Source: Halovulum marinum (lineage in GTDB: Bacteria; Pseudomonadota; Alphaproteobacteria; Rhodobacterales; Rhodobacteraceae). Taken from it: 64,000 nt of DNA. Below, piece after piece: positions 37,157 through 47,507 of the stretch. The stretch's first letter is position 1; every line of letters begins with the position of its first letter. The position numbers and the translations under genes were made by a program. The notes beneath the pieces were generated by a model. That model was given only the letters and a program-made list of their open reading frames with translations, ran no database searches and was not told the DNA's origin. The stretch lies in the NCBI RefSeq assembly GCF_009697225.1, contig NZ_WIND01000014.1:1-64000 (forward strand), written 5' to 3'.

Positions 37157-38119
37157 ATGACCACATTCACGACACTCCGGGTCTCGCTGCTCTGCGCCGC
37201 AATTGCGGCCGGGGCCGCCGCCGCGCAGGACGCCGCGCCGGACTGGGCCGAAAGCCGGTGGGGCGCCGACGACGAGATCGGCGCCGCGAACCTGATGACG
37301 CCCGAGCGCGTCAAGCAGGCCGCCGGTCTGGTGACCGACGGCAAGGTCTACAGCCTCGGCATGGTGGTCGGCTCGGACACGCCGGCGTTTCCGCCGCGCA
37401 GCCTGTCGGTGACCGTGTTCCAGCCCAACCAGGCCGAGAACGACGGACTGGGCAGCAACAAGTTCACCTACAACGACGACATCTTCATGGGCTGGCTGGG
37501 GATCGGCCCGCAGATCGACGGCCTGGGCCACGCCGGGGTCGATCACATGTACTATGGCGGCCGCACCTACGACCAGTTCGCCCAGGCTTCGGGGCTGACC
37601 GAGCTGGGGCTCGACAAGCTGCCGGGCCTGGTCGGGCGCGGGGTGATGCTGGACATGGCCAGCCACTACGGCGTCGACATGGTCGAGGAGGGCGCCGCCT
37701 ATACCGCCGAGGACATCCAGGCCGCCGCCGAGGCGCAGGGCGTCGAGCTGCGCGAGGGCGACATCGTGCTGTTCAACTCGAACTGGATGAACCTGCTGGA
37801 CGGCGACAGCCCCGACCCCGGGCGCTTCGGCGCGGCCGAGCCGGGCCTGGGCGTCAGCGGCGCGGAATACCTGGCCGAGGTCGGCGTGATGGCCGTGGGC
37901 GCCGACACCTGGGGCATGGAGGTCGTCCCCGCCGAGGTCGAGGGCGAGGCGTTCCGCGCGCACCAGATCCTGCAGCCCGAGAACGGCATCTACATTCTCG
38001 AGAACATGGACACGCGCGAGCTGGCGGCCGATGGTGTGCACGAGTTCCTGTTCGTGCTGGGCCAGGCGCGGCTGAAGGGCGCCGTGCAGATGATCATCAA
38101 CCCGATCGCGATCCGCTGA
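37157..38119 (+). CDS. Secreted cyclase-family (kynurenine formamidase-like) metal hydrolase
   Basis: 320 residues with a signal peptide (MTTFTTLRVSLLCAAIAAGAAAAQ). The mature part belongs to the cyclase/Kyn-formamidase fold: WGADDEIGAANLMTPE, the metal-binding segment IDGLGHAGVDHMYYGG and GDIVLFNSNWMNLL, then GADTWGMEVVP. Usual members hydrolyse amides, lactones or similar rings. Being exported, it would act on the compound before uptake by the ABC importer encoded just downstream (34-base gap). TGGGGAGG precedes the ATG. Confidence 0.88.
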   Translation: MTTFTTLRVSLLCAAIAAGAAAAQDAAPDWAESRWGADDEIGAANLMTPERVKQAAGLVTDGKVYSLGMVVGSDTPAFPPRSLSVTVFQPNQAENDGLGSNKFTYNDDIFMGWLGIGPQIDGLGHAGVDHMYYGGRTYDQFAQASGLTELGLDKLPGLVGRGVMLDMASHYGVDMVEEGAAYTAEDIQAAAEAQGVELREGDIVLFNSNWMNLLDGDSPDPGRFGAAEPGLGVSGAEYLAEVGVMAVGADTWGMEVVPAEVEGEAFRAHQILQPENGIYILENMDTRELAADGVHEFLFVLGQARLKGAVQMIINPIAIR

Positions 38120-38153
38120 TCGTGGCGCAAGACATCCTGTGGGAGGAAAATCA

Positions 38154-39443
38154 ATGAAGAAGCTGCTCGTCACCAGCGCGCTGTGCGCGGCGCTGCCGAT
38201 GGCCGCGTCCGCGGCCGAAAAGCCCGAGGCGCTGAAGATCGGCATGACCACGTTCCTGACCGGCCCGGCGTCGGTGTTCGGCGTGCCGGCCCGCGACGCC
38301 GCCGAGATCCTGGTCGAGGACATCAACGCCAACGGCGGCATCAACGGCGTTCCGGTGGAGATCACCTTCATCGACGAGGGCGCCGGCGCCGAGGCGCTGA
38401 CCTCGGAGTATCGCCGCCTGGTCGAGTCGGGCGCGGCCGAGGTGATGTTCGCCTCGATCTCGTCGGGCAACTGCCAGACCATCGCGCCGCTGGCCGAGGA
38501 CCTGCAGGTGCCGAACTTCATGTGGGACTGCGGTACGCAGAAGATCTTCGAGGAGAACGACTACTCCTACGTGTTCCGCACCCAGGCCAACGCCGCGCCC
38601 GAGATGCTGGCCGCGGTCGCCTACCTGCTGAAGACCAAGCCCGACTTCACCACCATCGCCGTGGTCAACCAGGACTACGCCTGGGGCCGCGACAGCTGGG
38701 ACATCTTCAGCACCGCGCTGAAGGCGATGAAGCCGGACGTCGAGGTGGTGGGCGAGTTCTTCCCGAAGTTCGGCGCGCCCGATTTCTCGACCGAGATCTC
38801 GCGGCTGCAGGCGCTGCGGCCCGACGTGATCCTCAGCACCTCGTGGGGCGGTGATCTGGATACCTTCGTGCAGCAGGCGGCGCAGCGCGGGCTGACCAAC
38901 ACCTCGACCTTCGTGCTGCCGCTGGCGGAATCCTCGCTCGAGCGGCTGGGCAGCAGCCTGCCGGCCGGGCACATCGTCGGCGCGCGCGGCGATCACTACT
39001 TCCTGCACCCCGAGCGCCGCGACGACGACGACTTCAAGGCGTTCATGGAGAAGTACGAGGCCGAGACCGGCGACGTCAGCGTCTATCCGGTGTTCCACGC
39101 GGCGCAGGCCTTCGCGGCGCTTCAGGCCGCCTACGAGAAGGCGATCGCCGACAACGGCGTCGACTGGCCCAGCAAGGAGCAGCTGGTCGCGGCGATGGAC
39201 GGGCTGGAGTTCCAGGGCCTCGGCCGGCCGGTGAAGATCCGCGAGGACAACCAGGGCGTCGAGGACCAGCTGATGGGCACCAGCGTGCAGGCCGGCGACT
39301 ATCCGTTCGCCACGCTGGAGAACATCATGATCTTCGACGGCGACGAACTCACCACCCCGGTGGGCGAGGTGTCGATCGACTGGGTCGGCGGGCTCGATGC
39401 CAGCTTCCTCGACGGGCTGAAGGTCGATACCTTCGAGAACTGA
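38154..39443 (+). CDS. ABC transporter binding protein, branched-chain amino acid (Leu/Ile/Val) type
   Basis: 429 residues with a signal peptide (MKKLLVTSALCAALPMAASA). The mature part is a type I periplasmic binding protein: IGMTTFLTGPASVFGVPARDAAEILVEDINANGGING, VMFASISSGNCQTIAPLAE, TIAVVNQDYAWGRDSWDIF. The family also takes amides, aromatic acids and other small organics, so the ligand is open. GGGAGGA precedes the ATG. A 13-bp hairpin follows the gene before the permease genes. Confidence 0.92.
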   Translation: MKKLLVTSALCAALPMAASAAEKPEALKIGMTTFLTGPASVFGVPARDAAEILVEDINANGGINGVPVEITFIDEGAGAEALTSEYRRLVESGAAEVMFASISSGNCQTIAPLAEDLQVPNFMWDCGTQKIFEENDYSYVFRTQANAAPEMLAAVAYLLKTKPDFTTIAVVNQDYAWGRDSWDIFSTALKAMKPDVEVVGEFFPKFGAPDFSTEISRLQALRPDVILSTSWGGDLDTFVQQAAQRGLTNTSTFVLPLAESSLERLGSSLPAGHIVGARGDHYFLHPERRDDDDFKAFMEKYEAETGDVSVYPVFHAAQAFAALQAAYEKAIADNGVDWPSKEQLVAAMDGLEFQGLGRPVKIREDNQGVEDQLMGTSVQAGDYPFATLENIMIFDGDELTTPVGEVSIDWVGGLDASFLDGLKVDTFEN

Positions 39444-39450
39444 TCGCGAA

Positions 39451-39481
39451 GGGGAAAGGCGCGGCGCGCGCGCCTTTCCCC
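39451..39481 (+). other. Intercistronic hairpin between the binding-protein gene and livH
   Basis: GGGGAAAGGCGCG (39451-39463) pairs perfectly with CGCGCCTTTCCCC (39469-39481) across GCGCG. It starts eight bases after the stop codon and is the strongest of the three such hairpins in this window. It should lower permease expression relative to the binding protein. Confidence 0.7.
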
Positions 39482-39509
39482 GGCGGATTCCCACCCGGCG
39501 GAACCCTAC

Positions 39510-40415
39510 ATGAACCTGACAATCTTCGTTCTGGCCCTGTTCGACGGCATCGCCTACGCGGCGCTGGTGTTCATCGTGGCGCTGGGGCTGACGCTGATCT
39601 TCGGGGTGATGCGCATCCTGAACGTCGCGCACGGCTCGCTCTACGCCATCGGCGCCTACGCCACTGTGTCGCTGACCGGCGCCTTCCTGGCGATGGGCTT
39701 CGCGCCGGTGTTCGCCTTTCCGCTGATGCTGGTCTCGGCGATCCTGGTCGGGGTGCTGCTGGGCGGCCCGATCGAATGGCTGCTGCTGCGGCGGATCTAC
39801 GACAAGCCCGAGGTGCTGCAACTGCTGGTCACCTTCGCCGTGTTCATGATCCTCGAGGACGTGCAGCGGCTGGCCTGGGGCTCGCAGCCCTATTTCCAGG
39901 CCGCGGCGCTGCAGGCGCTGGGCAACGTGACGCTGTTCGGGGTGACCTACACCGTCTACCAGCTGATCCTGCTGCCGGCGGTGGCGCTGACGCTGCTGCT
40001 GGGGCTGCGGTTCTTCCTGCGCCGCACGGTGATCGGCAAGCTGATCCTGGCCACCACCGAGGACCGCGAGGCGGCGCAGTCGATCGGCATCGACGCCGAC
40101 AAGGTGTTCCTGCTGACCTTCATCGTCGGTGCAGCGCTTGCCGGGCTGGGCGGCGCGCTGGCCTCGCCCACCACCTCGATCCTGCCGGGCATGGGCGCGG
40201 ACATGATCGTGCTGTCCTTCGCCGTGGTGGCGACCGCGGGCCTGGGCCAGATCGAGGGCGCGGCGCTCACCGCGCTGCTGATCGGGCTGGGCCGCTCCTT
40301 CGCGGTCTACGTCTGGCCCGAGACGGCGGTGCTGGTGCCGTACCTGATCATGGTGCTGGTGCTGCTGGTGCGTCCCGAGGGGCTGTTCGGCAGCCCCGCG
40401 GCGCGGAAGATCTGA
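39510..40415 (+). CDS. livH: Branched-chain-type ABC transporter permease LivH
   Basis: 301 residues with about eight hydrophobic segments. The LivH pattern is clear: LTLIFGVMRILNVAHGSLYAIGAY near the N-terminus, GKLILATTEDREAAQSIGIDADKVFLLTFIVG in the cytoplasmic loop, and PYLIMVLVLLVRPEGLFG at the end. It forms the inner-membrane channel with LivM. It begins 28 bases after the hairpin and is followed by livM after a short gap. Confidence 0.92.
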   Translation: MNLTIFVLALFDGIAYAALVFIVALGLTLIFGVMRILNVAHGSLYAIGAYATVSLTGAFLAMGFAPVFAFPLMLVSAILVGVLLGGPIEWLLLRRIYDKPEVLQLLVTFAVFMILEDVQRLAWGSQPYFQAAALQALGNVTLFGVTYTVYQLILLPAVALTLLLGLRFFLRRTVIGKLILATTEDREAAQSIGIDADKVFLLTFIVGAALAGLGGALASPTTSILPGMGADMIVLSFAVVATAGLGQIEGAALTALLIGLGRSFAVYVWPETAVLVPYLIMVLVLLVRPEGLFGSPAARKI

Positions 40416-40431
40416 GCGGATGGGGGACAGG

Positions 40432-41436
40432 ATGGATACCGTATCAAGCGCCGCCAGGCCGCAGGCCCCCGCCACCGGCGCGCCGGGGCTGCGCCTGCTG
40501 GCGACGCTGCTGGCGGTCGCTGCGCTGGGCGCGGTGCCGTTCGTCGCGCCGACCATGCAGCTGCTGGTGAACCTGGCGCTGGCCAAGGGGCTGGCGGTGA
40601 TGGGGGTGACGGTGCTGCTGCGCGCCGGGCAGGTATCGTTCGGCCACGCGCTCTACTTCGCCGTCGCGGCCTATGGCGGCGCCTTCCTGATGGCGGCGAT
40701 GCCCGGCGCCGACCTGCTGCTGCTGCTGGTCGCGGGCGTGGCCGGGGCGACGCTGGCGGGGCTGCTGGTCGGCCTGTTCGTGGTGCGCTACCGCGGCATC
40801 TTCTTCGGCATGCTGAACCTGGCGTTCTCGATGATCTTCTGGTCGATCCTCGAGAAGTTCTACCACATCACCGGCGGCGCCGACGGCATCCGCCTGCCGC
40901 GCCCCACGGTGCTGGGCATGGAGCTGGGCCGCGGCGATTTCGAGCTGGTGCTGTTCTACCTTTCGATCGCGCTGATGCTGGGCCTGGGCTGGTTCACCAT
41001 CCGCTGGTTCGCCTCGCCGATGGGGCAGCTGTTCCAGACCATCAAGACCAACGAGACGCGGCTGGAATACCTCGGCGTCTCGCCCCGCCGCGCGCTGCTG
41101 TCGGGTTATCTGCTGTCGGCGCTGCTGTGCGGCGCCGGCGGGGTGATCATGGGCGTGGCGCAGGGCGTGGTGACGCCGGAGTACGCCTGGTGGATCCGCT
41201 CGGGCGAGATGGTGTTCATCGCCGTGCTCGGCGGCTCGGGCTCGGTGCAGGGCGCGTTCATCGGCGCGCTGATCTACGAGTTCGTGCGCACCTATGCCTC
41301 GGCCTTCGCCGGCGACGTGTGGCAGATGCTGCTGGGCGGCTTCCTGCTGGTCATCATCCTGTTCGCGCCGCGCGGCGTGATCGGCATCGTCGAGGCGATC
41401 GGCCGTCGCACCGCCCGTTCGGAGGACACGCGATGA
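40432..41436 (+). CDS. livM: Branched-chain-type ABC transporter permease LivM
   Basis: 334 residues with nine or so hydrophobic segments. LivM signatures are GHALYFAVAAYGGAFLM, FFGMLNLAFSMIFW and the loop MGQLFQTIKTNETRLEYLGVSPRRALLSGYLLSA. The start at 40432 is favoured by GGGGGACAGG; an in-frame ATG at 40420 would add four residues. Its stop overlaps the livG ATG (ATGA). Confidence 0.9.
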   Translation: MDTVSSAARPQAPATGAPGLRLLATLLAVAALGAVPFVAPTMQLLVNLALAKGLAVMGVTVLLRAGQVSFGHALYFAVAAYGGAFLMAAMPGADLLLLLVAGVAGATLAGLLVGLFVVRYRGIFFGMLNLAFSMIFWSILEKFYHITGGADGIRLPRPTVLGMELGRGDFELVLFYLSIALMLGLGWFTIRWFASPMGQLFQTIKTNETRLEYLGVSPRRALLSGYLLSALLCGAGGVIMGVAQGVVTPEYAWWIRSGEMVFIAVLGGSGSVQGAFIGALIYEFVRTYASAFAGDVWQMLLGGFLLVIILFAPRGVIGIVEAIGRRTARSEDTR

Positions 41437-42181
41437 GCGCACCGCTGCTCGAGACCCGCAACCTCGAGATCCGCTTCGGCGGGGTGATCGCCGCCAACGA
41501 CGTCTCGCTGACCATCGAGTCGGGGCGCAACCTGGCGATCATCGGGCCGAACGGCGCCGGCAAGACCACGTTCCTGAACATCTGCACCGGCTGGCTGAAG
41601 CCGACGCGGGGACAGGTTCTGTTCGAGGGCAAGGACATCACCCCGCTGCCGCCGCGCAAGATCGTGCGCCGCGGCGTGGCGCGCGCCTTCCAGATCCCGC
41701 AGCTGTTCACCGAGCACACGGCGCTGGAGAACCTGCTGATCGCCGTCGCCGCGCGCGAGGGGCTGCGCAACCCGGTGCGCGACCTGCACACGATCCCCGA
41801 ACGGGCCGAGATGATGCACCTGCTCGAGATGGTGAACTGCGCCGACGTGGCGGACCGCACCGTGGTCGAGCTGTCCGAGGGGCAGCGCAAGCTGGTCGAC
41901 ATCGCCGTGGCGCTGGCGCTCAGGCCGCGGCTGCTGCTGATGGACGAGCCGACCTCGGGGGTGGCCTCGTCGCAGAAGCACCGGATCATGGAGATCCTGG
42001 TCGAGGCGCTGGCGCAGGCGCAGGTCACCTCGGTGTTCGTCGAGCACGACATGGGCATCGTCGAGAAATACGCCGACGAGGTCGCGGTCTGGAACGCCGG
42101 CAACGTGCAGCTGCGCGGCACCCCCGCCGAGGTGCTGGAGCATCCCGACGTGATCCGCGACGTGATCGGAGAGGTGGCCTG

Positions 42182-42182
<1 letters not shown>
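41433..42182 (+). CDS. livG: Branched-chain-type ABC transporter ATPase LivG
   Basis: 249 residues. Walker A is GPNGAGKTT, the Q-loop is AFQIPQLF, the signature is LSEGQRKLVDIAVAL, Walker B is LLLMDEPTSG and the switch His is VFVEHDMGIV. The LivG-specific long insert lies between Walker A and the signature. It overlaps livM by four bases and its TGA shares one base with the livF ATG. Confidence 0.93.
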
Positions 42183-42858
<676 letters not shown>

Positions 42859-42862
<4 letters not shown>

Positions 42863-44325
42863 AGGACAATCCGACACTGGCCGAGCTGGTGCTGCCGAAG
42901 CCGCTGAACCTGATCGGCAACGAATGGGTGCCCGGCGCTTCGGGGCGCACGATGGACGTGATCTCGCCGATCGACGGGCAGGTGTTCACGCAGATCGTCG
43001 ACAGCGGCCCCGAGGACGTGGACGCCGCCGTCGCCGCCGCCCGCGCCGCCTTCGACGGCGGCGCGTGGTCGAAACTGACCGCGGCCGAGCGCGGCCGGCT
43101 GATGATCCGCCTGTCGCAGCGCATCCTCGACGAGGCCGAGCCGCTGGCGCAGCTGGAAAGCCGCGACAACGGCAAGCCGATCGCACAGGCCCGCGCCGAC
43201 ATGACCGTCACCGCGCGCTACTTCGAATACTACGGCGGCGCCGCCGACAAGGTGCACGGCCAGGTGATCCCGTTCCTGCACGGCTACAATGTCGAGGTGC
43301 ACCGCGAGCCGCACGGCGTCACCGGCCACATCATCCCGTGGAACTACCCCGCGCAGATGTTCGGCCGGTCGGTCGCGCCGGCGCTGGCGATGGGCAACGC
43401 CACGATCCTGAAGCCGGCCGAGGACGCCTGCCTGAGCGCGCTGCGCATCGCCGAGCTTGCGGTCGAGGTCGGCTTTCCGCCGGGTGCGCTGAACATCGTC
43501 ACCGGCCGCGGCGAGGTCGCCGGCCGGGCGCTGTCCGAGCATCGCGGCATCGACTTCATCTCGTTCACCGGCTCGCCCGAGGTCGGGGTGATGATCCAGA
43601 TGGCCGCCGCGCGCAACTTCATCGGCTGCACGCTGGAGCTGGGCGGCAAGTCGCCGCAGATCGTGTTCGACGACGCGGACCTGGACAAGGCGATGCCGTT
43701 CCTGGTCAACGCGCTGATCCAGAACGGCGGCCAGACCTGTTCTGCCGGCACCCGCGCGCTGGTCCAGCGCGGCATCTACGACCAGGTCGTGGCCGAGCTG
43801 AAGACCCGGTTCGAGGCGATCGAGGCCTCGGATTCGGGCGAGGATTCGGTGCTTGGCCCGCTGATCTCGGCCCGGCAGAAACAGCGGGTCGAGGGCTACA
43901 TCGCCGATGCCGACGCGCCCCTGATCGCCCGCGGCGGGATCCGCGCCGGCACCCCCGAGGGCGGCTTCTACGTCGCGCCGGCGGTGTTCGGCCCCTGCGA
44001 TCCGGCCTCGAAGATCGCCCAGGAGGAGGTGTTTGGCCCGGTGCTGTGCATGATCCCGTTCGAGGACGAAGCCGAGGCCGTCGCCATCGCCAACGGCACC
44101 GACTACGGTCTGGTCGCCGCCGTCTGGACGCGCGACGGCGGCCGGCAGCAGCGCGTCGCCAAGGCGCTGCGCTGCGGCCAGGTGTTCATCAACGGCTACG
44201 GCGCCGGCGGCGGGGTGGAACTGCCGTTCGGCGGCATCCGCAAGTCCGGCCACGGCCGCGAGAAGGGCTTCGAGGCGCTGCTGGAATTCTCGCACGTCAA
44301 GACGATCGTCAACAATCACGGCTGA
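42859..44325 (+). CDS. NAD(P)-dependent aldehyde dehydrogenase
   Basis: 488 residues. The catalytic pair is Glu260 (LELGGKSPQ) and Cys294 (NGGQTCSAGTRA). IIPWNYPAQMFGRSVAPALAMGN and PFGGIRKSGHGREKG are standard. It is not specifically BetB-like in the Cys motif. The ATG lies inside ATGA with livF, placing it in the importer operon, so it very likely oxidises an aldehyde derived from the imported compound, perhaps made by the alcohol dehydrogenase at 35855. Confidence 0.92.
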
Positions 44326-44354
44326 CAGGGCCGCAGGCCCGAAACGGAGGACAC

Positions 44355-45104
44355 ATGAGACTCGACGGCAAGGCGACACTGGTGACGGGGGCGGCCTCCG
44401 GCTTCGGCAAGGGCATCGCCGAGACCTTCGTGCGCGAGGGCGCCAAGGTCGCCGTGGTCGATCTGAACATCGACGGCGCGCGGCAGGTGGCCGAGCAGCT
44501 GGGCGAGAACGCCATCGCCGTCAAATGCGACGTCTCGAAGGGCGACGAGGTCGCGGCGGCGGTCGAGCAGACGCGCAAGGCGTTCGGCGCGCTCGACGTG
44601 GTGGTGAACAACGCCGGCTGGACCAATCCCAACCGCCCGCTGATGGAAACCGACGAGGCGACGTTCCGCAAGATCTACGACATCAACGTGGTCTCGATCT
44701 TCCACATGACCAAGGCCTGCGTGCCTGTGTGGGAGGCGCAGGGCGGCGGGGTGATGATCAACGTCGGCTCCACCGCCGGCATCCGGCCGCGGCCCGGGCT
44801 GACCTGGTACAACTCGTCGAAGGGGGCGGTGAACCTGATGACACGGTCGCTGGCGGTGGAGCTGGCGCCGCACAAGATCCGCGTCAACGGCATCGCCCCG
44901 GTGATGGGCGTGACCGGCCTGCTGGAGCAGTTCATGGGCGTGCCCGACACCCCCCAGAACCGCGAGCGGTTCATCGCCACGATCCCGCTGGGCCGGCTGT
45001 CCGAGCCGCGCGACATCGCCAACGCCGCGCTGTATCTGGCCTCGGACGAGGCCGACTTCATCACCGGCGTGATCCTGGAAGTGGACGGCGGCCGCACGAT
45101 CTGA
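44355..45104 (+). CDS. Short-chain dehydrogenase (glucose/3-oxoacyl reductase type)
   Basis: 249 residues. The NAD(P) loop is LVTGAASGFGKGIAE with VVNNAG, and the catalytic Tyr-x3-Lys is WYNSSKGAV. The Asp in VVDLN after the second strand favours NAD. The C-terminal DFITGVILEVDGGRTI is classical. It is the last gene of the cyclase-ABC-ALDH operon with CGGAGG upstream, so it probably handles an alcohol/ketone step in the same pathway. Confidence 0.9.
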   Translation: MRLDGKATLVTGAASGFGKGIAETFVREGAKVAVVDLNIDGARQVAEQLGENAIAVKCDVSKGDEVAAAVEQTRKAFGALDVVVNNAGWTNPNRPLMETDEATFRKIYDINVVSIFHMTKACVPVWEAQGGGVMINVGSTAGIRPRPGLTWYNSSKGAVNLMTRSLAVELAPHKIRVNGIAPVMGVTGLLEQFMGVPDTPQNRERFIATIPLGRLSEPRDIANAALYLASDEADFITGVILEVDGGRTI

Positions 45105-45129
45105 GGATTCCCCCCAACCTCGGATCCGG

Positions 45130-45169
45130 CGGCGGCGGGCGCGCACCCTTGCGGTCGCGCCCGCCGCCG
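45130..45169. terminator. Bidirectional hairpin between convergent SDR and fumarase genes
   Basis: A perfect 13-bp stem GGCGGCGGGCGCG/CGCGCCCGCCGCC (45131-45143 and 45156-45168), extendable by one C-G pair. It lies between two converging genes and is the likely end point for both transcripts, although it lacks a T-run. Confidence 0.65.
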
Positions 45170-45189
45170 AGAAATCGCGGACCGGCGGC

Positions 45190-46686
45190 TCAGGCGGTGC
45201 GCCGCCACTGCCGCGGGCCGCTCTCGTGCACCGACGCGCCGCGCGTGTCGACGGCCACCACCACCGGCATGTCGCGCACCTCGATCTCGTAGATCGCTTC
45301 CATCCCCAGGTCCTGGTAGGCGACCGGCCGGGCGGACTTGATCGCCTTCGACACCAGGTAGGCCGCGCCGCCGACGGCGATCAGGTAGGCCGCGCCGTGC
45401 TCGCGGATCGCGGCGATCGCCTCGGGGCCGCGCTCGGCCTTGCCGATCATCAGCTTCAGCCCGCTGGCGGCCAGCAGCGGCCGGGTGAACTTGTCCATCC
45501 GCGTCGAGGTCGTCGGCCCGGCCGGGCCGATCACCTCGTCGCCCACCGGATCGACCGGCCCGACGTAGTAGATCGCGCGCCCGCGCAGATCGACCGGCAG
45601 CGCCTCGCCGCGCTCGAGCGCCGCGACCATGCGTCTGTGGGCCGCATCGCGCCCGGTGAACATCCGCCCGGACAGCAGCAGCGTCTCGCCCGGCTGCAGC
45701 GTGCGCAGCGTGGCGTCGTCCAGCGTGTCCAGGTCGAGCCGCCGGCCCTGCGGCGCGTCGGTGCCCAGGTCGGGCCACAGCGACAGCTCGGGCGGGTCCA
45801 GCGCCACCGGGCCGGAGCCGTCCAGCACGAAATGCGCGTGCCGGGTGGCGGCGCAGTTCGGGATCAGCGCCACCGGCAGCGAGGCGGCATGGGTCGGAAA
45901 GCTGGCCACCTTCACGTCCAGCACCGTGGTCAGCCCGCCCAGGCCCTGCGCACCGATGCCCAGCGCGTTGACGCGCTCGTAGACCTCCAGCCGCAGCGCC
46001 TCCTCGGCGGTTTGCGGGCCGCGGCGCAGCAGATCGGGCATGTCTACCGGATCGTTCAGCACCTTCTTGGCCAGCGCCATCGCCTTGTCGACGCTGCCGC
46101 CGACGCCGATGCCCAGCATCCCCGGCGGGCACCAGCCCGCGCCCAGGGTCTCGACCGTGCGCACCACCCAGTCGGCGACCGAATCCGACGGGTTCAGCAC
46201 CGTGAACTTCGTCTTGTTCTCGGACCCGCCGCCCTTGGCCGAGACGGTGACCGACACCCGGTCGCCCGCGACCAGCTCGGTCTGCAGCATCGCCGGGGTG
46301 TTGTCGCGGGTGTTGCGCCGCTGGCCCAGCGGGTCGGCGACGATCGAGGCGCGCAGCGGGTTCGCCTCCAGCGCATAGGCGCGGCGGGCGGCCGCGTCGA
46401 CCATCTGCTGCAGCGACCGGGTCCAGTCGGTGCGGGCCTGCACGCCGACCTCGACGAAGACGTTGACGCTGCCGGTGTCCTGGCAGATCGGGCGCCTTCC
46501 GGTCGCGCACATCCGCGAATTCACCAGGATCTGCCGGATCGCGTTGCGCGCGCCCTCGCTCTGCTCGGTCTCGTAGGCGCGGGCCATGGCGGCGATGAAG
46601 TCCGGCGGATGGTAGTACGAGACGTACTGCAGCGCGTCGGCGACGCTGTCGATCAGCTCCTGCTCGGTGATCCGTCCGTCTGCCAT
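45190..46686 (-). CDS. Class I fumarate hydratase / possible mesaconase
   Basis: 498 residues, single-chain [4Fe-4S] class I fumarase. Cluster ligands are likely Cys68 (PICQDTGSVN), Cys186 (GWCPPG) and Cys278 (IPNCAATRHAH). The beta half has VDPVGDEVIGPAGPTTSTRMDKF. Class I enzymes of this type can hydrate fumarate and mesaconate. It overlaps the upstream CitE-like lyase gene by 34 bases, which favours a mesaconate/citramalate role over the TCA cycle. The start ATG is at 46686. Confidence 0.9.
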   Translation of the reverse strand: MADGRITEQELIDSVADALQYVSYYHPPDFIAAMARAYETEQSEGARNAIRQILVNSRMCATGRRPICQDTGSVNVFVEVGVQARTDWTRSLQQMVDAAARRAYALEANPLRASIVADPLGQRRNTRDNTPAMLQTELVAGDRVSVTVSAKGGGSENKTKFTVLNPSDSVADWVVRTVETLGAGWCPPGMLGIGVGGSVDKAMALAKKVLNDPVDMPDLLRRGPQTAEEALRLEVYERVNALGIGAQGLGGLTTVLDVKVASFPTHAASLPVALIPNCAATRHAHFVLDGSGPVALDPPELSLWPDLGTDAPQGRRLDLDTLDDATLRTLQPGETLLLSGRMFTGRDAAHRRMVAALERGEALPVDLRGRAIYYVGPVDPVGDEVIGPAGPTTSTRMDKFTRPLLAASGLKLMIGKAERGPEAIAAIREHGAAYLIAVGGAAYLVSKAIKSARPVAYQDLGMEAIYEIEVRDMPVVVAVDTRGASVHESGPRQWRRTA

Positions 46687-47507
46687 CTGTCCCGTCCTTC
46701 CTGCCCGGCGCCCGCTTCGCGCGCGCGGGCGATGATCTGCTCGGCCCGCTTCAGGACCGGCGCGTCGATCATCATACCGTCCAGGTTGACCACCGCGCCA
46801 GCGCCGCGTCCGGCGTCCAGCACGCGGCGGGCCCAGTCCACCTCGGCCGGGGCGGGGGCGAAGCCCTGCCGCGCCGGGGCGATCTGCGCGGGGTGGATCA
46901 GCAGCTTGCCGCCGAAGCCCAGCGCCACCGCGTGCCGGGCGTCCGCGGCGACCAGATCGGTGTCGCGTACCGCCGTGGTGACGCCGTCCAGCGGCGCCGG
47001 CTGCCCGCACAGCCGCGCCGCCAGCACCAGCGCCGCGCGCGCGTGCAGCAGCGCGTCGCGTTCGTGCGCCATGCCCAGGTCGGCGGCATAGTCGATCGAG
47101 CCGAACGCCAGCCGGGCGCAGCTTGCCGCCACCGCCTCGGCGTCGCGCAGCCCGCGCGCGGTCTCGATCAGCGCGACCACCGGCTTGCCAGTGCGCTCGG
47201 CCACCGCGGCGCAGCTTGTGGCGGTTTCGGCCTTGGGCAGCACCACCGCGGCGGCGGGCAGCGCGGCCAGCGCCTCGAGATCGCGGTCGAACCAGGCGCT
47301 GCCGGCGGCGTTGATCCGCACCAGCACCGGCAGCGGCGCGCCCGCCATCGCGGTCAGCCCGGCGCGCGCCGCATCCTTGGTCTCGGGCGCGACCGCGTCC
47401 TCGAGATCCAGGATCACCGCATCGGCGCCGGCGGCGCAGGCCTTGGCGAACCGGTCCATGCGGTCGGCGGGCAGGAACAGCGGCAGCGAGAGCGTGTCGA
47501 GGGTCAT
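46653..47507 (-). CDS. HpcH/HpaI (CitE-like) CoA-ester lyase
   Basis: 284 residues. CitE-family motifs: RSxLF-like LSLPLFLPADRMDRFAKACAAGADAVILDLEDAVAP, VRINAAGSAWFDRDLEAL, ALIETARGL (catalytic Glu) and GFGGKLLIHPAQIAPAR. Likely a citramalyl-CoA, malyl-CoA or methylmalyl-CoA lyase that cleaves to pyruvate or glyoxylate plus an acyl-CoA. It is coupled to the class I fumarase and divergent from a family III CoA-transferase. The 222-base gap to that gene holds both promoters. Confidence 0.88.
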   Translation of the reverse strand: MTLDTLSLPLFLPADRMDRFAKACAAGADAVILDLEDAVAPETKDAARAGLTAMAGAPLPVLVRINAAGSAWFDRDLEALAALPAAAVVLPKAETATSCAAVAERTGKPVVALIETARGLRDAEAVAASCARLAFGSIDYAADLGMAHERDALLHARAALVLAARLCGQPAPLDGVTTAVRDTDLVAADARHAVALGFGGKLLIHPAQIAPARQGFAPAPAEVDWARRVLDAGRGAGAVVNLDGMMIDAPVLKRAEQIIARAREAGAGQEGRDRWQTDGSPSRS

